DNA of 64,000 nt, taken from contig NZ_JABXKF010000064.1 of the NCBI RefSeq assembly GCF_017115165.1, forward strand, positions 1 through 64,000. The letters run 5' to 3'. The notes beneath the pieces were generated by a model, which saw only the letters and a list, made by a program, of their open reading frames with translations, had not been told where the DNA came from and made no database searches. The DNA comes from Nostoc sp. LPT (GTDB lineage: Bacteria > Cyanobacteriota > Cyanobacteriia > Cyanobacteriales > Nostocaceae). Made by a program: the position numbers and the translations under genes. Below are positions 35,679 to 44,280 of this stretch, in pieces (positions within the stretch are counted from its first letter, which is position 1; each line of letters starts with the position of its first letter).

Positions 35679-36347
35679 TTATCTTTTTTTGCCAGGAGGT
35701 GAATTGCGCTGAGTGAGGTTATCAATTTGTAATTGTTGCCGTCCGTTGGTGATAACTCGCAACATCTCTTTAAGATCCTGCTCGATATTTCCCAAAATGC
35801 CATCGGCATAAGCATCAGCACCATCTTCAATTTCTTGAGCCTGAGCGATCGCAGTTTGTCGCATCAGCTCTAACTCTTGCTGACAAGCATACCGCTTGCG
35901 GTCAATCTCAGCGAGGGTTTCTTGCATTATTCCCTCACACTCTTGTTGCACTTGTCGCCGCAGTTGTTCAGCTTCTTGTTCTGCCTGGTGAATAATATCG
36001 CTTTCAGCTAAAATTTGCGCTCTTTTTGCTTGTGCAGCCTCAACAACCTGCTGTCCATACTCTTCCGCTTCCAGCAGAATTTCGTTCTTTTGGTCGAGAA
36101 CTGCTGCTGCTTCTTGAAAAAGCGATGGTAAAGCCAGCCGGATGTAATCAAGCTGATCTAGCAGCTTTTCTTCATCTATGAGTGTGCGTCCCGTCAGCGG
36201 AATTCTGAGACTAGAGAGAACCATTTCCTCTAGGCGGTTGAGTTCCTGCTGAATATCTATGCTTCCCTCTCCACCGAGATATTCTTGAGAGGGAGGATTG
36301 CTTCCGTTGAGATTGGGTTCAACATTGGAGATTTCTGATTGTAGCAT
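35679..36347 (-). CDS. DivIVA-like coiled-coil protein
   Basis: The 222-residue product has an N-terminal segment with [24 protein letters not shown], followed by a long coiled coil rich in Gln, Glu and Ala (residues about 85-195). Cyanobacterial genes of this kind lie next to coaD and are annotated DivIVA-like, with possible roles in cell division or polarity. The longest frame overlaps the coaD 3' end by 91 bases in another frame; an internal ATG at 36224 would avoid the overlap. The C-terminus is basic (SPPGKKR). Confidence 0.7.
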   Translation of the reverse strand: MLQSEISNVEPNLNGSNPPSQEYLGGEGSIDIQQELNRLEEMVLSSLRIPLTGRTLIDEEKLLDQLDYIRLALPSLFQEAAAVLDQKNEILLEAEEYGQQVVEAAQAKRAQILAESDIIHQAEQEAEQLRRQVQQECEGIMQETLAEIDRKRYACQQELELMRQTAIAQAQEIEDGADAYADGILGNIEQDLKEMLRVITNGRQQLQIDNLTQRNSPPGKKR

Positions 36348-36808
36348 TGGTATATATCTAGGGCAATGTGTGGGGGAACGAGATGATCGATAGAGCCACC
36401 AAACCTTGCAATCTCTTTTACCACACTACTACTTAAAAAACTATACTCATTTGAGGTTGCGAGAAAAACTGTTTCTATTTGGGTAGAAAGAGTTTTATTG
36501 GTGTGAGCCATTTGCAGTTCCACTTCAAAATCTGACACAGCCCGTAAACCCCGGATCAAAACTTGTGCTTGTTGCATTTGAGCATAATTGACGGTAAGAC
36601 CATCAAAGCTGTCTACTTCTACATTCGGTAGATGTTCTGTAGAAAGGCGGATCTGATCTAGCCGTTGCTCCACACTAAAAAGTGGCATCTTGTTAGGGTT
36701 ACGTAGTACGGCGACAATCACCCGCTCAAACAGTCGACTACCGCGCCCGATGAGATCGAGGTGTCCCAAAGTAATGGGGTCGAAGCTACCAGGATAAATA
36801 GCAATCAC
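36257..36808 (-). CDS. coaD: Phosphopantetheine adenylyltransferase
   Basis: The 183-residue enzyme adds AMP to 4'-phosphopantetheine in coenzyme A synthesis. [20 protein letters not shown] contains the TxGH nucleotide-binding motif, [18 protein letters not shown] lies near residue 87 and [15 protein letters not shown] near 124. The core is followed by about 20 extra C-terminal residues compared with the usual length of roughly 160. That tail lies in the stretch overlapping the DivIVA-like gene. Confidence 0.94.
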   Translation of the reverse strand: MIAIYPGSFDPITLGHLDLIGRGSRLFERVIVAVLRNPNKMPLFSVEQRLDQIRLSTEHLPNVEVDSFDGLTVNYAQMQQAQVLIRGLRAVSDFEVELQMAHTNKTLSTQIETVFLATSNEYSFLSSSVVKEIARFGGSIDHLVPPHIALDIYQCYNQKSPMLNPISTEAILPLKNISVEREA

Positions 36809-37103
36809 AATTTTAAATATATCAAAGTTGTTTAGGTGATTATATTGAAACCATTTTGTGTAACTTACTCAAATCTACCATCTTGCGCTCTCGGTAAGGA
36901 TGGTAAAGTCAATTGTTTTAGTGGCACAAGTTATGCTCAACTAGGCGTTAGGAACTAGACTCCTAAATATGAATACTGGATTTTTACCTACGTCCCCACA
37001 ATGTTGTGGAAGATTCGAGTGTAGTTACAGTATTCAAGACACAAGAAACTCCGTACTTAGTAAAGTGCGCGGGTAGTTAACGAACTTTTCTAGGTAATTT
37101 TTC

Positions 37104-37979
37104 ATGGCACTGGATTTTCCCACTTTGCCCTTGGCGTTTCAATTTACTTCTCCAGGACCGATTCTGGTGAAAATAGGGCCACTAAGTATTCGTTGGTATG
37201 GCTTGTTAATTGCCACAGCAGTGTTAATTGGCGTCATCCTTTCCCAGAATTTGGCAAAGCGCCGTAACGTTAATCCTGAGTTGCTAGGCGATTTGTTCTT
37301 TTGGTTGTTGATTGGGGCAATTCCTGGCGCACGACTATATTACGTTTTTTTTGAATGGTCAAAATATGCCCCAACTCCAGGAAAAATTTTTGCGATCTGG
37401 GAAGGAGGTATTGCCATTCATGGAGCGATTCTTGGTGGCGTTGTGGCTGCGTTAATTTTTGCCAGAATCAAGCAGGTTTCTTTCTGGCAACTGGCAGATT
37501 TAGTAGCACCTTCGCTGATTTTAGGGCAGGCGATCGGACGTTGGGGCAATTTCTTTAATTCTGAAGCTTTTGGCGATCCCACTGATTTACCCTGGAAGCT
37601 CTATATTCCACCAGACCATCGTCCTTTAGAATATGTTAGTTTCGATTATTTTCATCCCACCTTCCTCTACGAATCTCTATGGGATTTAATGGTGTTTGCG
37701 CTACTAATAACGTTGTTTTTCCGGTCTTTATCCGGTAAACCACGTCTGAAGGTCGGCACACTGTTTCTAATTTACTGGCCAGCATACAGCTTAGGACGCT
37801 TGTGGATTGAAGGCTTTCGCACTGATAGCTTGATGCTGGGGCCATTACGGATGGCACAAGTAGTCAGTAGTTTAGGAATTCTATTGGGATTAGTTGGATT
37901 AGCTTGGCTTTACTTACTCAAACGCCCTTTACCCGATGTAGTTCCTACTCTTAAGGGGAATGGGGAGACTGGGAGATGA
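37104..37979 (+). CDS. lgt: Prolipoprotein diacylglyceryl transferase
   Basis: The 291-residue plasma-membrane enzyme transfers diacylglycerol to the lipobox cysteine of prolipoproteins. It shows about seven membrane segments, the signature [17 protein letters not shown] (near residue 143), [15 protein letters not shown] early on and [12 protein letters not shown] near the C-terminus. Likely substrates in this window include the proteins encoded at 16252-16734 and 44259-45266. A repeat-rich tail (GGAGACAAG units) follows the gene. Confidence 0.95.
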   Translation: MALDFPTLPLAFQFTSPGPILVKIGPLSIRWYGLLIATAVLIGVILSQNLAKRRNVNPELLGDLFFWLLIGAIPGARLYYVFFEWSKYAPTPGKIFAIWEGGIAIHGAILGGVVAALIFARIKQVSFWQLADLVAPSLILGQAIGRWGNFFNSEAFGDPTDLPWKLYIPPDHRPLEYVSFDYFHPTFLYESLWDLMVFALLITLFFRSLSGKPRLKVGTLFLIYWPAYSLGRLWIEGFRTDSLMLGPLRMAQVVSSLGILLGLVGLAWLYLLKRPLPDVVPTLKGNGETGR

Positions 37980-38062
37980 GGAAGTAGGGGGAGATGAGGG
38001 GGACAAGGGAGACAAGGGAGACAAGGAAGATAAATAACCAATCCTCCATCCCCAATACCCAA
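37972..38062. repeat. Purine-rich short tandem repeats after lgt
   Basis: GGGGAGATGAGG and three copies of GGAGACAAG-like units follow the lgt stop, then CCCCAATACCCAATG units. It is the degenerate repeat type seen at several gene ends in this window. Confidence 0.65.
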
Positions 38063-38201
38063 TGACTAAAAAATAAAAAATGCCCCAGAGTATTCTCTAG
38101 GGCTTAACCAGGGTGCATCTACCATTACTCTCTACTAGGGAAAAAGGGTGAATCCGGAAAGATACTGAGAAAATATCAAAAAATTTTTTTGAGGGATTGC
38201 C

Positions 38202-39044
38202 GTGGGTTCTTTTAAAAGTGAATATACAGAAAGTCCAAGCTATAAAAAAACACTATATACTGTAAAACCATCTGTGTATATTGTCGGCGCAGGCCCTGGA
38301 GATCCTGACTTATTAACCGTGAAGGCGCAAAAATTACTGGCTGTTGCTGATGTAATTTTATTTGCTGATTCTTTAGTACCCGAACAAATTTTAGAACTTT
38401 GCCGAAAAGATGCCGAGATAATTAGAACTGCGAATCAGACTTTAGAAGAAATTTTGGCGATTATGATCGATAGGGTACGATCGCAGCACAAATCTCTAGT
38501 CCGTCTCCATTCTGGCGATCCTAGTCTCTATAGCGCCATTCACGAGCAAATGCATCTTTTAAGAGAGGCAAATATTCCTTTTGAAGTCATACCTGGTATT
38601 AGCGCCTTTCAAGCTGCTGCTGCCAAACTTAAAGTAGAACTGACTGTCCCTGGTTTAGTCCAAACGATCATTCTGACACGCATCAGCGGACGTACAGAAG
38701 TCCCTGCCGCCGAAGAATTAGCCACTCTCGCGGCACATCAGGCTAGTCTCTGCCTGTATTTGAGTGCGGGTCACGTCGAAAATGCCCAAGCTAAACTACT
38801 CGAACATTATCCAGCCGAAACCCTGATTGCGATTTGCTTTCGCATTGGATGGCCCGATGAAAAAATCAGGGTTGTCCCCCTGAATCAAATGGCAGAATGT
38901 ACTCATCAAGAAAAACTCATTCGCACTACACTTTATATAATTAGTCCAGCACTTTCGACAGCAACAGGGCGATCGCGTTTATATCATCCTGAACATAGTC
39001 ATATATTTCGCTCATCTGATCACGAAATACAAGATACAGCATAA
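38202..39044 (+). CDS. cobM: Precorrin-4 C11-methyltransferase
   Basis: The 280-residue SAM-dependent enzyme methylates C-11 of precorrin-4 (or the cobalt form) in cobalamin synthesis. VYIVGAGPGDPDLLTVKA near residue 26 is the uroporphyrin/precorrin methyltransferase signature, VRLHSGDPSLYSAI lies near 105 and VIPGISAFQAAAAKL near 130. The start is a GTG at 38202 and gives about 20 extra N-terminal residues. No cobalamin riboswitch was recognised upstream. A terminator follows the stop codon. Confidence 0.93.
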   Translation: MGSFKSEYTESPSYKKTLYTVKPSVYIVGAGPGDPDLLTVKAQKLLAVADVILFADSLVPEQILELCRKDAEIIRTANQTLEEILAIMIDRVRSQHKSLVRLHSGDPSLYSAIHEQMHLLREANIPFEVIPGISAFQAAAAKLKVELTVPGLVQTIILTRISGRTEVPAAEELATLAAHQASLCLYLSAGHVENAQAKLLEHYPAETLIAICFRIGWPDEKIRVVPLNQMAECTHQEKLIRTTLYIISPALSTATGRSRLYHPEHSHIFRSSDHEIQDTA

Positions 39045-39068
39045 ATCCAAGGCGAGTGCTTAATAATT

Positions 39069-39095
39069 AACTGGCTAAAAACGCCAGTTTTTTTT
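39069..39095 (+). terminator. Intrinsic terminator of cobM
   Basis: AACTGGC (39069-39075) pairs with GCCAGTT (39083-39089) around a seven-base loop, and eight T residues follow. It lies 25 bases after the cobM stop. Confidence 0.85.
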
Positions 39096-39641
39096 ATAAG
39101 TAATGCCAAATTAAAATCGATATGCTTGCAATAGACATGAGTATTATTCCTTAGATAAGATGATTGTTATCTGTATTTAACGCTACAACAATAAATTTTC
39201 TGTAAATTCACAAAGTATTTCGATAAAAATTGGCTTTTTAGCCCACATTCGGCATCCCATCTGCCAAAATCGGTAATTACTGAGTTGAACCCCCTTGTAT
39301 CTAGACCTTACGGTGTACACAAAAGCTGACCCAGAGAGTTTCCAGTCAAAAAAGTTGTATTCAAACTGTTTAAGCCCACGACAGGAATAAAATATATAAA
39401 TAAATATACCACGATAGTTGGTATATTTTTATAAAACTGTTTAATTGATTACATTTATAGCTATCAGTACGTGATAAGTTTAACAGCAATTTCTAATAAC
39501 TAGCCTCTAAAGAGCCATTTAGTACCAGAAGAACAAAAACTTTTACTTTTCAAAATTTTCTAGCATTTTTTCTGCAATTATATTTAGATTGCTATTTGGT
39601 AGGTGCTTGTATTTTTGATTAAAAATCTTGTTATATAACTG
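39096..39641. other. Long AT-rich leader before the AraC-type gene
   Basis: No gene is seen in this stretch. It contains the palindrome at 39402-39428 and several short AT-rich runs and presumably carries the promoter and control sites of the iron-uptake cluster regulator. No sequence matching the classic Fur consensus was recognised by eye. Confidence 0.45.
39402..39428. promoter_or_regulatory. 10-bp inverted repeat upstream of the AraC-type regulator
   Basis: AAATATACCA (39402-39411) and TGGTATATTT (39419-39428) are exact reverse complements around CGATAGT. The related words GTTGGTATAAATA and GTTGGTAAATAA recur at about 40699-40711 and 40732-40743 in front of the TonB receptor gene. A shared binding site for the AraC-type regulator or an iron regulator is possible but unproven. 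Confidence 0.45.
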
Positions 39642-40634
39642 ATGACATTAATCCTATCATTATACGATTATTGGAAACTATTTAATGAAGAAGAGCCAAT
39701 TTGGCAAAATGGCGATTCTGATAATTTCGACCTAACACGCAAACTTCAAATTATATATGGTGAAGGGTTTCACCGAGAAATTCATCTACGAGATGATGTA
39801 CTTTTAAGTATCTACAACTATCAATCACAAAAATCAATAGTTGTAGAATCTCCTGTTAGAGGACACATGATAGAATTTCAACTTTTGCCTTTGGCAGGTT
39901 CTCAAGCTCAAAACATTAGTAGCAGAGTAGGACAATACTTTTTGAGCGGTAGTGGAATGGCTCTTGAGTCTACTCATTTCCACAATGAGTTTTTTGGGTT
40001 GGTAGAAGTCGGTATTCATATAAAACCAGAAGTTTTTTACTCATTTGTTGCAGATATCTCTGGAGAAATTCCGCCAGAGTTAAAACATTTATTTAGACGT
40101 TCGGATCAACCCACTTATGAGCGTTATGGTATCCAAACTCCAGCAATGCTTTTAGCAGTGCAGCAAATTATTCAATGTCCCTACCAAGGCATGACTAAGC
40201 GAATATATTTTGAAAGCAAGGTTTGGGAATTAGCAGCATTAATAATAGACCAAGAGTTACAAATCAATCAAGGTAACTTAATAACGACTACGCTTAAATC
40301 TTCTGAGATTGAACGTATTCGTAATGCTAAAGAGATTTTATTGAAACATATACATAATCCACCTTCTCTGATACAGCTAGCACGACAGGTGGGGCTGAAC
40401 GATCGCAAACTTAAACAAGGCTTTAAGCAAGTTTTTGGCACTACAGTCTTTGGCTACCTACATAACCACCGGATGGAACTAGCTCAAAAGCTACTGATGG
40501 AAAGAAATATGAATGTTACAGAAGTAGCCAGAACAGTAGGTTATGCTAGCTTACCTTCATTTAGCTATGCCTTTTATAAAAAGTTTGGGGTAAATCCCAA
40601 GTCATATCAGACAAAAAAAGTCCGTCTCGAATAA
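39642..40634 (+). CDS. AraC-family regulator of siderophore uptake (PchR-like)
   Basis: The 330-residue protein has a long N-terminal sensing domain and a C-terminal AraC-type double helix-turn-helix (residues about 230-328): SLIQLARQVGLNDRKLKQGF as the first HTH and VTEVARTVGYASLPSFSYAF with FGVNPKSYQ as the second. Cyanobacterial members of this type are often encoded next to TonB-dependent siderophore receptors and activate them when the siderophore is present. The receptor gene follows 280 bases downstream, which supports that role. The last codons are partly repeated just downstream (AAAGTCCGTCTCGAA/AAAGTCCGGCTCGAA). Confidence 0.88.
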   Translation: MTLILSLYDYWKLFNEEEPIWQNGDSDNFDLTRKLQIIYGEGFHREIHLRDDVLLSIYNYQSQKSIVVESPVRGHMIEFQLLPLAGSQAQNISSRVGQYFLSGSGMALESTHFHNEFFGLVEVGIHIKPEVFYSFVADISGEIPPELKHLFRRSDQPTYERYGIQTPAMLLAVQQIIQCPYQGMTKRIYFESKVWELAALIIDQELQINQGNLITTTLKSSEIERIRNAKEILLKHIHNPPSLIQLARQVGLNDRKLKQGFKQVFGTTVFGYLHNHRMELAQKLLMERNMNVTEVARTVGYASLPSFSYAFYKKFGVNPKSYQTKKVRLE

Positions 40635-40914
40635 AAAAAAGTCCGGCTCGAAGAAAATGCGATCGCTCCGGGTATTGTATTCTTTAGCAATCACTAAGTT
40701 GGTATAAATACATTTTTTCACCAGCTAGGTTGGTAAATAACATATAGAGACTAAGGATTTCCACTATGAGTTTGTTTGAAATAGTACACCACGGGAAAAA
40801 TAAAGCTACCTTCGGGTTCACCATCTGAAATCAGTAAAAAGCCTGTTAAATCAGTGTTCTTGCTTTTTATTTTTTACTTTTTTATTTGGTGTGTTGGTTT
40901 GGAGTGTATAAAAA
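40635..40914. promoter_or_regulatory. Upstream region of the TonB receptor gene
   Basis: The 280-base spacer contains two copies of a GTTGGTA motif (about 40699 and 40732), related to the palindrome in front of the AraC-type gene. It also has an imperfect hairpin with AAAAAGC and GCTTTTTATTTTTT. It should hold the promoter of the receptor operon; exact elements are not identified. Confidence 0.4.
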
Positions 40915-43587
40915 ATGCATTTTCATCTTCTATTTGATGTTAGTAGCTTGTTAATAACAGTTTTTTCTATCACTGTAGCTGATGCTGAACAACTATTATC
41001 TGAAAAATCTAACGTTTCAAGTGAAGTCAACAGTAAAATTCACTCCGCCAGTAAGGTGCAGGTTTATAAAACGAGTGCAAAATATTTGTTGAGGACACCC
41101 AGAAATCAGAATTTTGTTCCTCAATTAAATGGCAGTCGCTACAACGGGGGGAACCCCCGCAACGCGCTGCCTCGTCAGGCAACTACGGATGTGGTGTCAG
41201 TGACAGATGTAAAGGTGAATACCACCGATAAAGGAATAGAGTTAATTTTAGTCACATCTAATTCTGTTAAATTGCAAGTTTCGCCGAAAATAGAGGGCAA
41301 TTCATACATTGCAGATATCCCTAATGCTAAGTTACAGCTTGCAAGTGGAGATTTTCGGCAAGAGAAGCCTTACCCTGGAATTGCCCTAATCACAGTAACA
41401 AATGTAGATGCAAATACTTTGCGGGTGACGGTAGTAGGAGAAACAAGTATACCTGTTGTCAAGTTATTTGATAGTCAGACTCAGGGTTTGGTATTTGGAG
41501 TAAGTGCAACACCATCGACTGCACAGCAACCAACAATACCGCCACAGCAACAACCCCCAACTGAGGAGAAACAACCACCAATTGAGTTAGAAGTGACTGC
41601 ACCGCCAGACACCTATCGGGTTCCAAATACAAGTATTGGTACAAAAACAGATACGCCACTGCGCGATATTCCTCAATCAATTCAGGTGATACCTCGACAG
41701 GTTATCGAAGACCAGCAACCGCGTTACCTAGTTGATGTACTTAGAAATGCTGGTGTCTCAAAGGGCAACCTCACATCTCAAAGTGCAGATACTTTTGTCA
41801 TTCAAGGCTTTGATGCCAGAAGTAATTTATATAGAAATGGAGTCAGAGACCGCCTTTCAAATGAGAATATTTCAACTTCAACTACCAATATAGAGAGAAT
41901 AGAAGTCCTTAGAGGACCAGCCTCCGTGCTTTATGGTCAAGGCAGTCCTGGAGGCACAGTCAATATAATCACAAAACAGCCTCTTAGTCAACCCTACTAC
42001 GCCTTTGAGGTTAGACGGGGCGGCTACGAACTTTTTCAACCATCGCTTGACCTTTCCGGTCCGTTAACAAAAGATGGTAATCTCTTATATCGTTTGAACA
42101 CTTCTTATAGAACTACAGAAGACTTTATTGATTTTTTTAAAGAAAAACGCTATTTTATATCACCCGTAATCGGTTGGCAGATTGGAAAGAATACAAATTT
42201 GACTTTCGATGCAGAATATCAAGATTTACAACAAACAGGAATGAGTGCTATTCCCCAACATCCTGCTAGTGGAAGTGTACTTCCTAACCCCAATGGTAAA
42301 ATTCCTATCAGTCGTTATTTAGGAGAACCTGACGATTTCTATAATAGTCAGCAAGGTCGGTTTGCCTATAACTTTGAACATCGTTTTAGTCAAAACTGGT
42401 CTATTAAAAACTCATTTCAATATGCATTTTTAACCTATGACTTAAAGAGTACATTTATTAACAGTCCTATACAAAGTGATAACCGTACAGTCTTAAGAAG
42501 ACAAAGTACTTACCGCGATCCGTTGCATCTTGACAGTTATGCTTTAGACACTAATATTGTTGGTAAATTTAACACTGGTAGTATTAACCATCAAATATTA
42601 TTTGGGTTTGATTTATTAAGACAAATTAAACGACGACCTGGTTTAAATCAAAGGAATGCTAGTCCTATTGATATCTTTAATCCAGTGTACGGACAACCCT
42701 TGGTGGGTTCTGTGATTCCAATTTTTGATGACAAAACAAGAGATGATTCTTTAGGCTTTTATATTCAAGACCAAGTTAAATTCAATAACCTGACACTAGT
42801 TGTCGGAGGGCGCTACGATTGGGTAAAAAATGAAGTTAATAGTTTTATTACCCCTGGAACGACTAGCCAGTCAGACTCTGCATTTAGTCCCCGTGTGGGT
42901 ATTATCTATCAACCCATAGTGCCTGTCTCTCTTTACGCTAGCTACAGTCGTTCTTTTGAGCAAGTAACTGGTACTACCAGAGATGGTAGTCTGTTTAAAC
43001 CCCGTCGTGGAACTCAATATGAAGTGGGTGTCAAAACTGATTTATTCGATAATAAACTGTCAGCGACACTTGCTTTATACGAACTAACTCTCACCAACGC
43101 TTTAACTGCTGATCTCAACAATGTAAGCTTTAGCGTGCAAACGGGAGAGCAAAGAAGCCGAGGTGTAGAACTTTCGGTAGCAGGAGAAATCCTTCCTGGT
43201 TGGAATGTAATTGGCTTCTATGGTTATACAGATGCGCGCATTACCAAAGACAACCGAATTCCAATTGGTAATAAACTGTTCGCTGTACCAGAGAACTTTT
43301 TTAGTTTACAGACAACTTATATTATTCCTAAAGGAGCTTTCAAGGGTTTTGGCGGTGGTATCAGTTTTAATTATGTTGGAGAGCAGGAAGCAGACAATTT
43401 GAATACATATAAATTACCAAGTTACTTTCTTACAGATGCAGCTTTGTACTACCGCAATAATAACCTGAGTGTCGGACTTATTTTTAAGAACTTATTCAAC
43501 GTTCAGTATTACAATCCAAACGTTGTCACACGGGTTGATCCTGGTCGTCCGTATACAGCAGAGTTAACTGTGAAGTGGGAATTTTAA
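40915..43587 (+). CDS. TonB-dependent siderophore receptor with N-terminal AMIN domain
   Basis: The 890-residue outer-membrane protein has a signal peptide (about 1-24), a linker, an AMIN domain (about 92-197, LQVSPKIEGNSYIADIPNA), a proline/glutamine-rich linker, a plug domain (about 235-345, DIPQSIQVIPRQVI, EVLRGPASVLYGQGSPGG) and a beta barrel ending in KWEF. AMIN domains fused to siderophore receptors are typical of cyanobacteria and may bind peptidoglycan. Codons 73-88 come from a palindromic dispersed repeat inserted in frame. The start is fixed by an in-frame stop at 40909-40911. The next two genes follow closely, suggesting an operon. Confidence 0.94.
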   Translation: MHFHLLFDVSSLLITVFSITVADAEQLLSEKSNVSSEVNSKIHSASKVQVYKTSAKYLLRTPRNQNFVPQLNGSRYNGGNPRNALPRQATTDVVSVTDVKVNTTDKGIELILVTSNSVKLQVSPKIEGNSYIADIPNAKLQLASGDFRQEKPYPGIALITVTNVDANTLRVTVVGETSIPVVKLFDSQTQGLVFGVSATPSTAQQPTIPPQQQPPTEEKQPPIELEVTAPPDTYRVPNTSIGTKTDTPLRDIPQSIQVIPRQVIEDQQPRYLVDVLRNAGVSKGNLTSQSADTFVIQGFDARSNLYRNGVRDRLSNENISTSTTNIERIEVLRGPASVLYGQGSPGGTVNIITKQPLSQPYYAFEVRRGGYELFQPSLDLSGPLTKDGNLLYRLNTSYRTTEDFIDFFKEKRYFISPVIGWQIGKNTNLTFDAEYQDLQQTGMSAIPQHPASGSVLPNPNGKIPISRYLGEPDDFYNSQQGRFAYNFEHRFSQNWSIKNSFQYAFLTYDLKSTFINSPIQSDNRTVLRRQSTYRDPLHLDSYALDTNIVGKFNTGSINHQILFGFDLLRQIKRRPGLNQRNASPIDIFNPVYGQPLVGSVIPIFDDKTRDDSLGFYIQDQVKFNNLTLVVGGRYDWVKNEVNSFITPGTTSQSDSAFSPRVGIIYQPIVPVSLYASYSRSFEQVTGTTRDGSLFKPRRGTQYEVGVKTDLFDNKLSATLALYELTLTNALTADLNNVSFSVQTGEQRSRGVELSVAGEILPGWNVIGFYGYTDARITKDNRIPIGNKLFAVPENFFSLQTTYIIPKGAFKGFGGGISFNYVGEQEADNLNTYKLPSYFLTDAALYYRNNNLSVGLIFKNLFNVQYYNPNVVTRVDPGRPYTAELTVKWEF
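41131..41180 (+). repeat. Palindromic dispersed repeat inside the TonB receptor gene
   Basis: GGCAGTCGCTACAACG, then GGGGGAACCCCC and CGCAACGCGCTGCCTC, form an imperfect palindrome. The arrangement GGCAGT, GGGGGGAACCCCC, CTGCCTC also occurs at 8388-8430 between genes. In the receptor it encodes SRYNGGNPRNALPRQ without breaking the frame. Confidence 0.7.
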
Positions 43588-43599
43588 TCAGAAATTACC

Positions 43600-44280
43600 A
43601 TGATAGATTTGAGTGTGATTTGTCAAGCGAGAATGGAGTTTATTCCATATCGTTGGGTAAAGTTAGAAAATCTTATTTCTGTTAACGAGAGGCTCAACTT
43701 GGCTTCTAACTTTCCTGAAGAACGATGGTTCCACGAATTTGTGACTCAAGATTCTAGAGTGTTGGCAGGGCCTATCTTGAGTGAGAAGATAGGTATTCTT
43801 GAAGCACCTCCTTTTCATCCAGTCTGGCAAACACTAATTGCTTCACTCTGCTCAAGAGAGTATCGTACTGCACTGGAAGAACTAACTGGCTTGAACCTTA
43901 AAAACCACCATTTGCAATTTGCTTTCACTCGAATGAATTCAGGACACAAGGGTAGTTCTCATGTAGATAATCCAGCAACTGTCAAATTAGTGCAGCTTTT
44001 ATACTTTAATGAAGAATGGGAACATTCCTGGGGAGGGTGTCTGCGAATTCTCAAAAACGAAAATCCTGAATCAGTATTTCAAGATGTTCTACCACTACTT
44101 GGTTCCTCAGTTATCTTGATGCCAGATGAAAAATCATGGCATACAGTGACTACAGTTAAACCAGAAGCTTTGCGGGCGCGACTAGCCCTGAAAATGACAT
44201 TTTTTCCAGATTCTTTTGATATGACACAAAGCTATGAGATGTATAAACAGATGGGGAGATGTGTTTACAAACTTTCCTAA
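43600..44280 (+). CDS. 2-oxoglutarate/Fe(II)-dependent oxygenase-like protein
   Basis: The 226-residue product has HVD at about residue 128, a distal histidine in SWHTVTTV at about 182 and an arginine in ALRARLALKMTFF about ten residues later. This is the HxD...H...R facial triad of 2OG-Fe(II) dioxygenases. FNEEWEHSWGGCLRIL is typical of the prolyl-4-hydroxylase-like branch. Being between the receptor and the binding protein genes (12 bases after the receptor stop, 22-base overlap with the next gene) it may modify the siderophore, its degradation product or a receptor part. The substrate is unknown. Confidence 0.8.
   Translation: MIDLSVICQARMEFIPYRWVKLENLISVNERLNLASNFPEERWFHEFVTQDSRVLAGPILSEKIGILEAPPFHPVWQTLIASLCSREYRTALEELTGLNLKNHHLQFAFTRMNSGHKGSSHVDNPATVKLVQLLYFNEEWEHSWGGCLRILKNENPESVFQDVLPLLGSSVILMPDEKSWHTVTTVKPEALRARLALKMTFFPDSFDMTQSYEMYKQMGRCVYKLS

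Noticed and set aside
35524..35712. 62-codon plus-strand frame upstream of the DivIVA-like gene end
   Set aside because: Cysteine/serine-rich composition without homology or ribosome-binding site; likely chance.
38084..38106. Hairpin GCCCCAGAG/CTCTAGGGC as terminator of lgt
   Set aside because: One mismatch and no T-run on the plus strand, so too weak to call.
37980..38201. Possible cobalamin riboswitch before cobM
   Set aside because: The region is repeat-rich and lacks the conserved B12-box pattern.
40766..40828. 20-codon open frame (MSLFEIVHHGK) in the TonB receptor leader
   Set aside because: Too short to judge, with only a weak AAGGAT upstream and no known leader peptide pattern; left out of the feature list.
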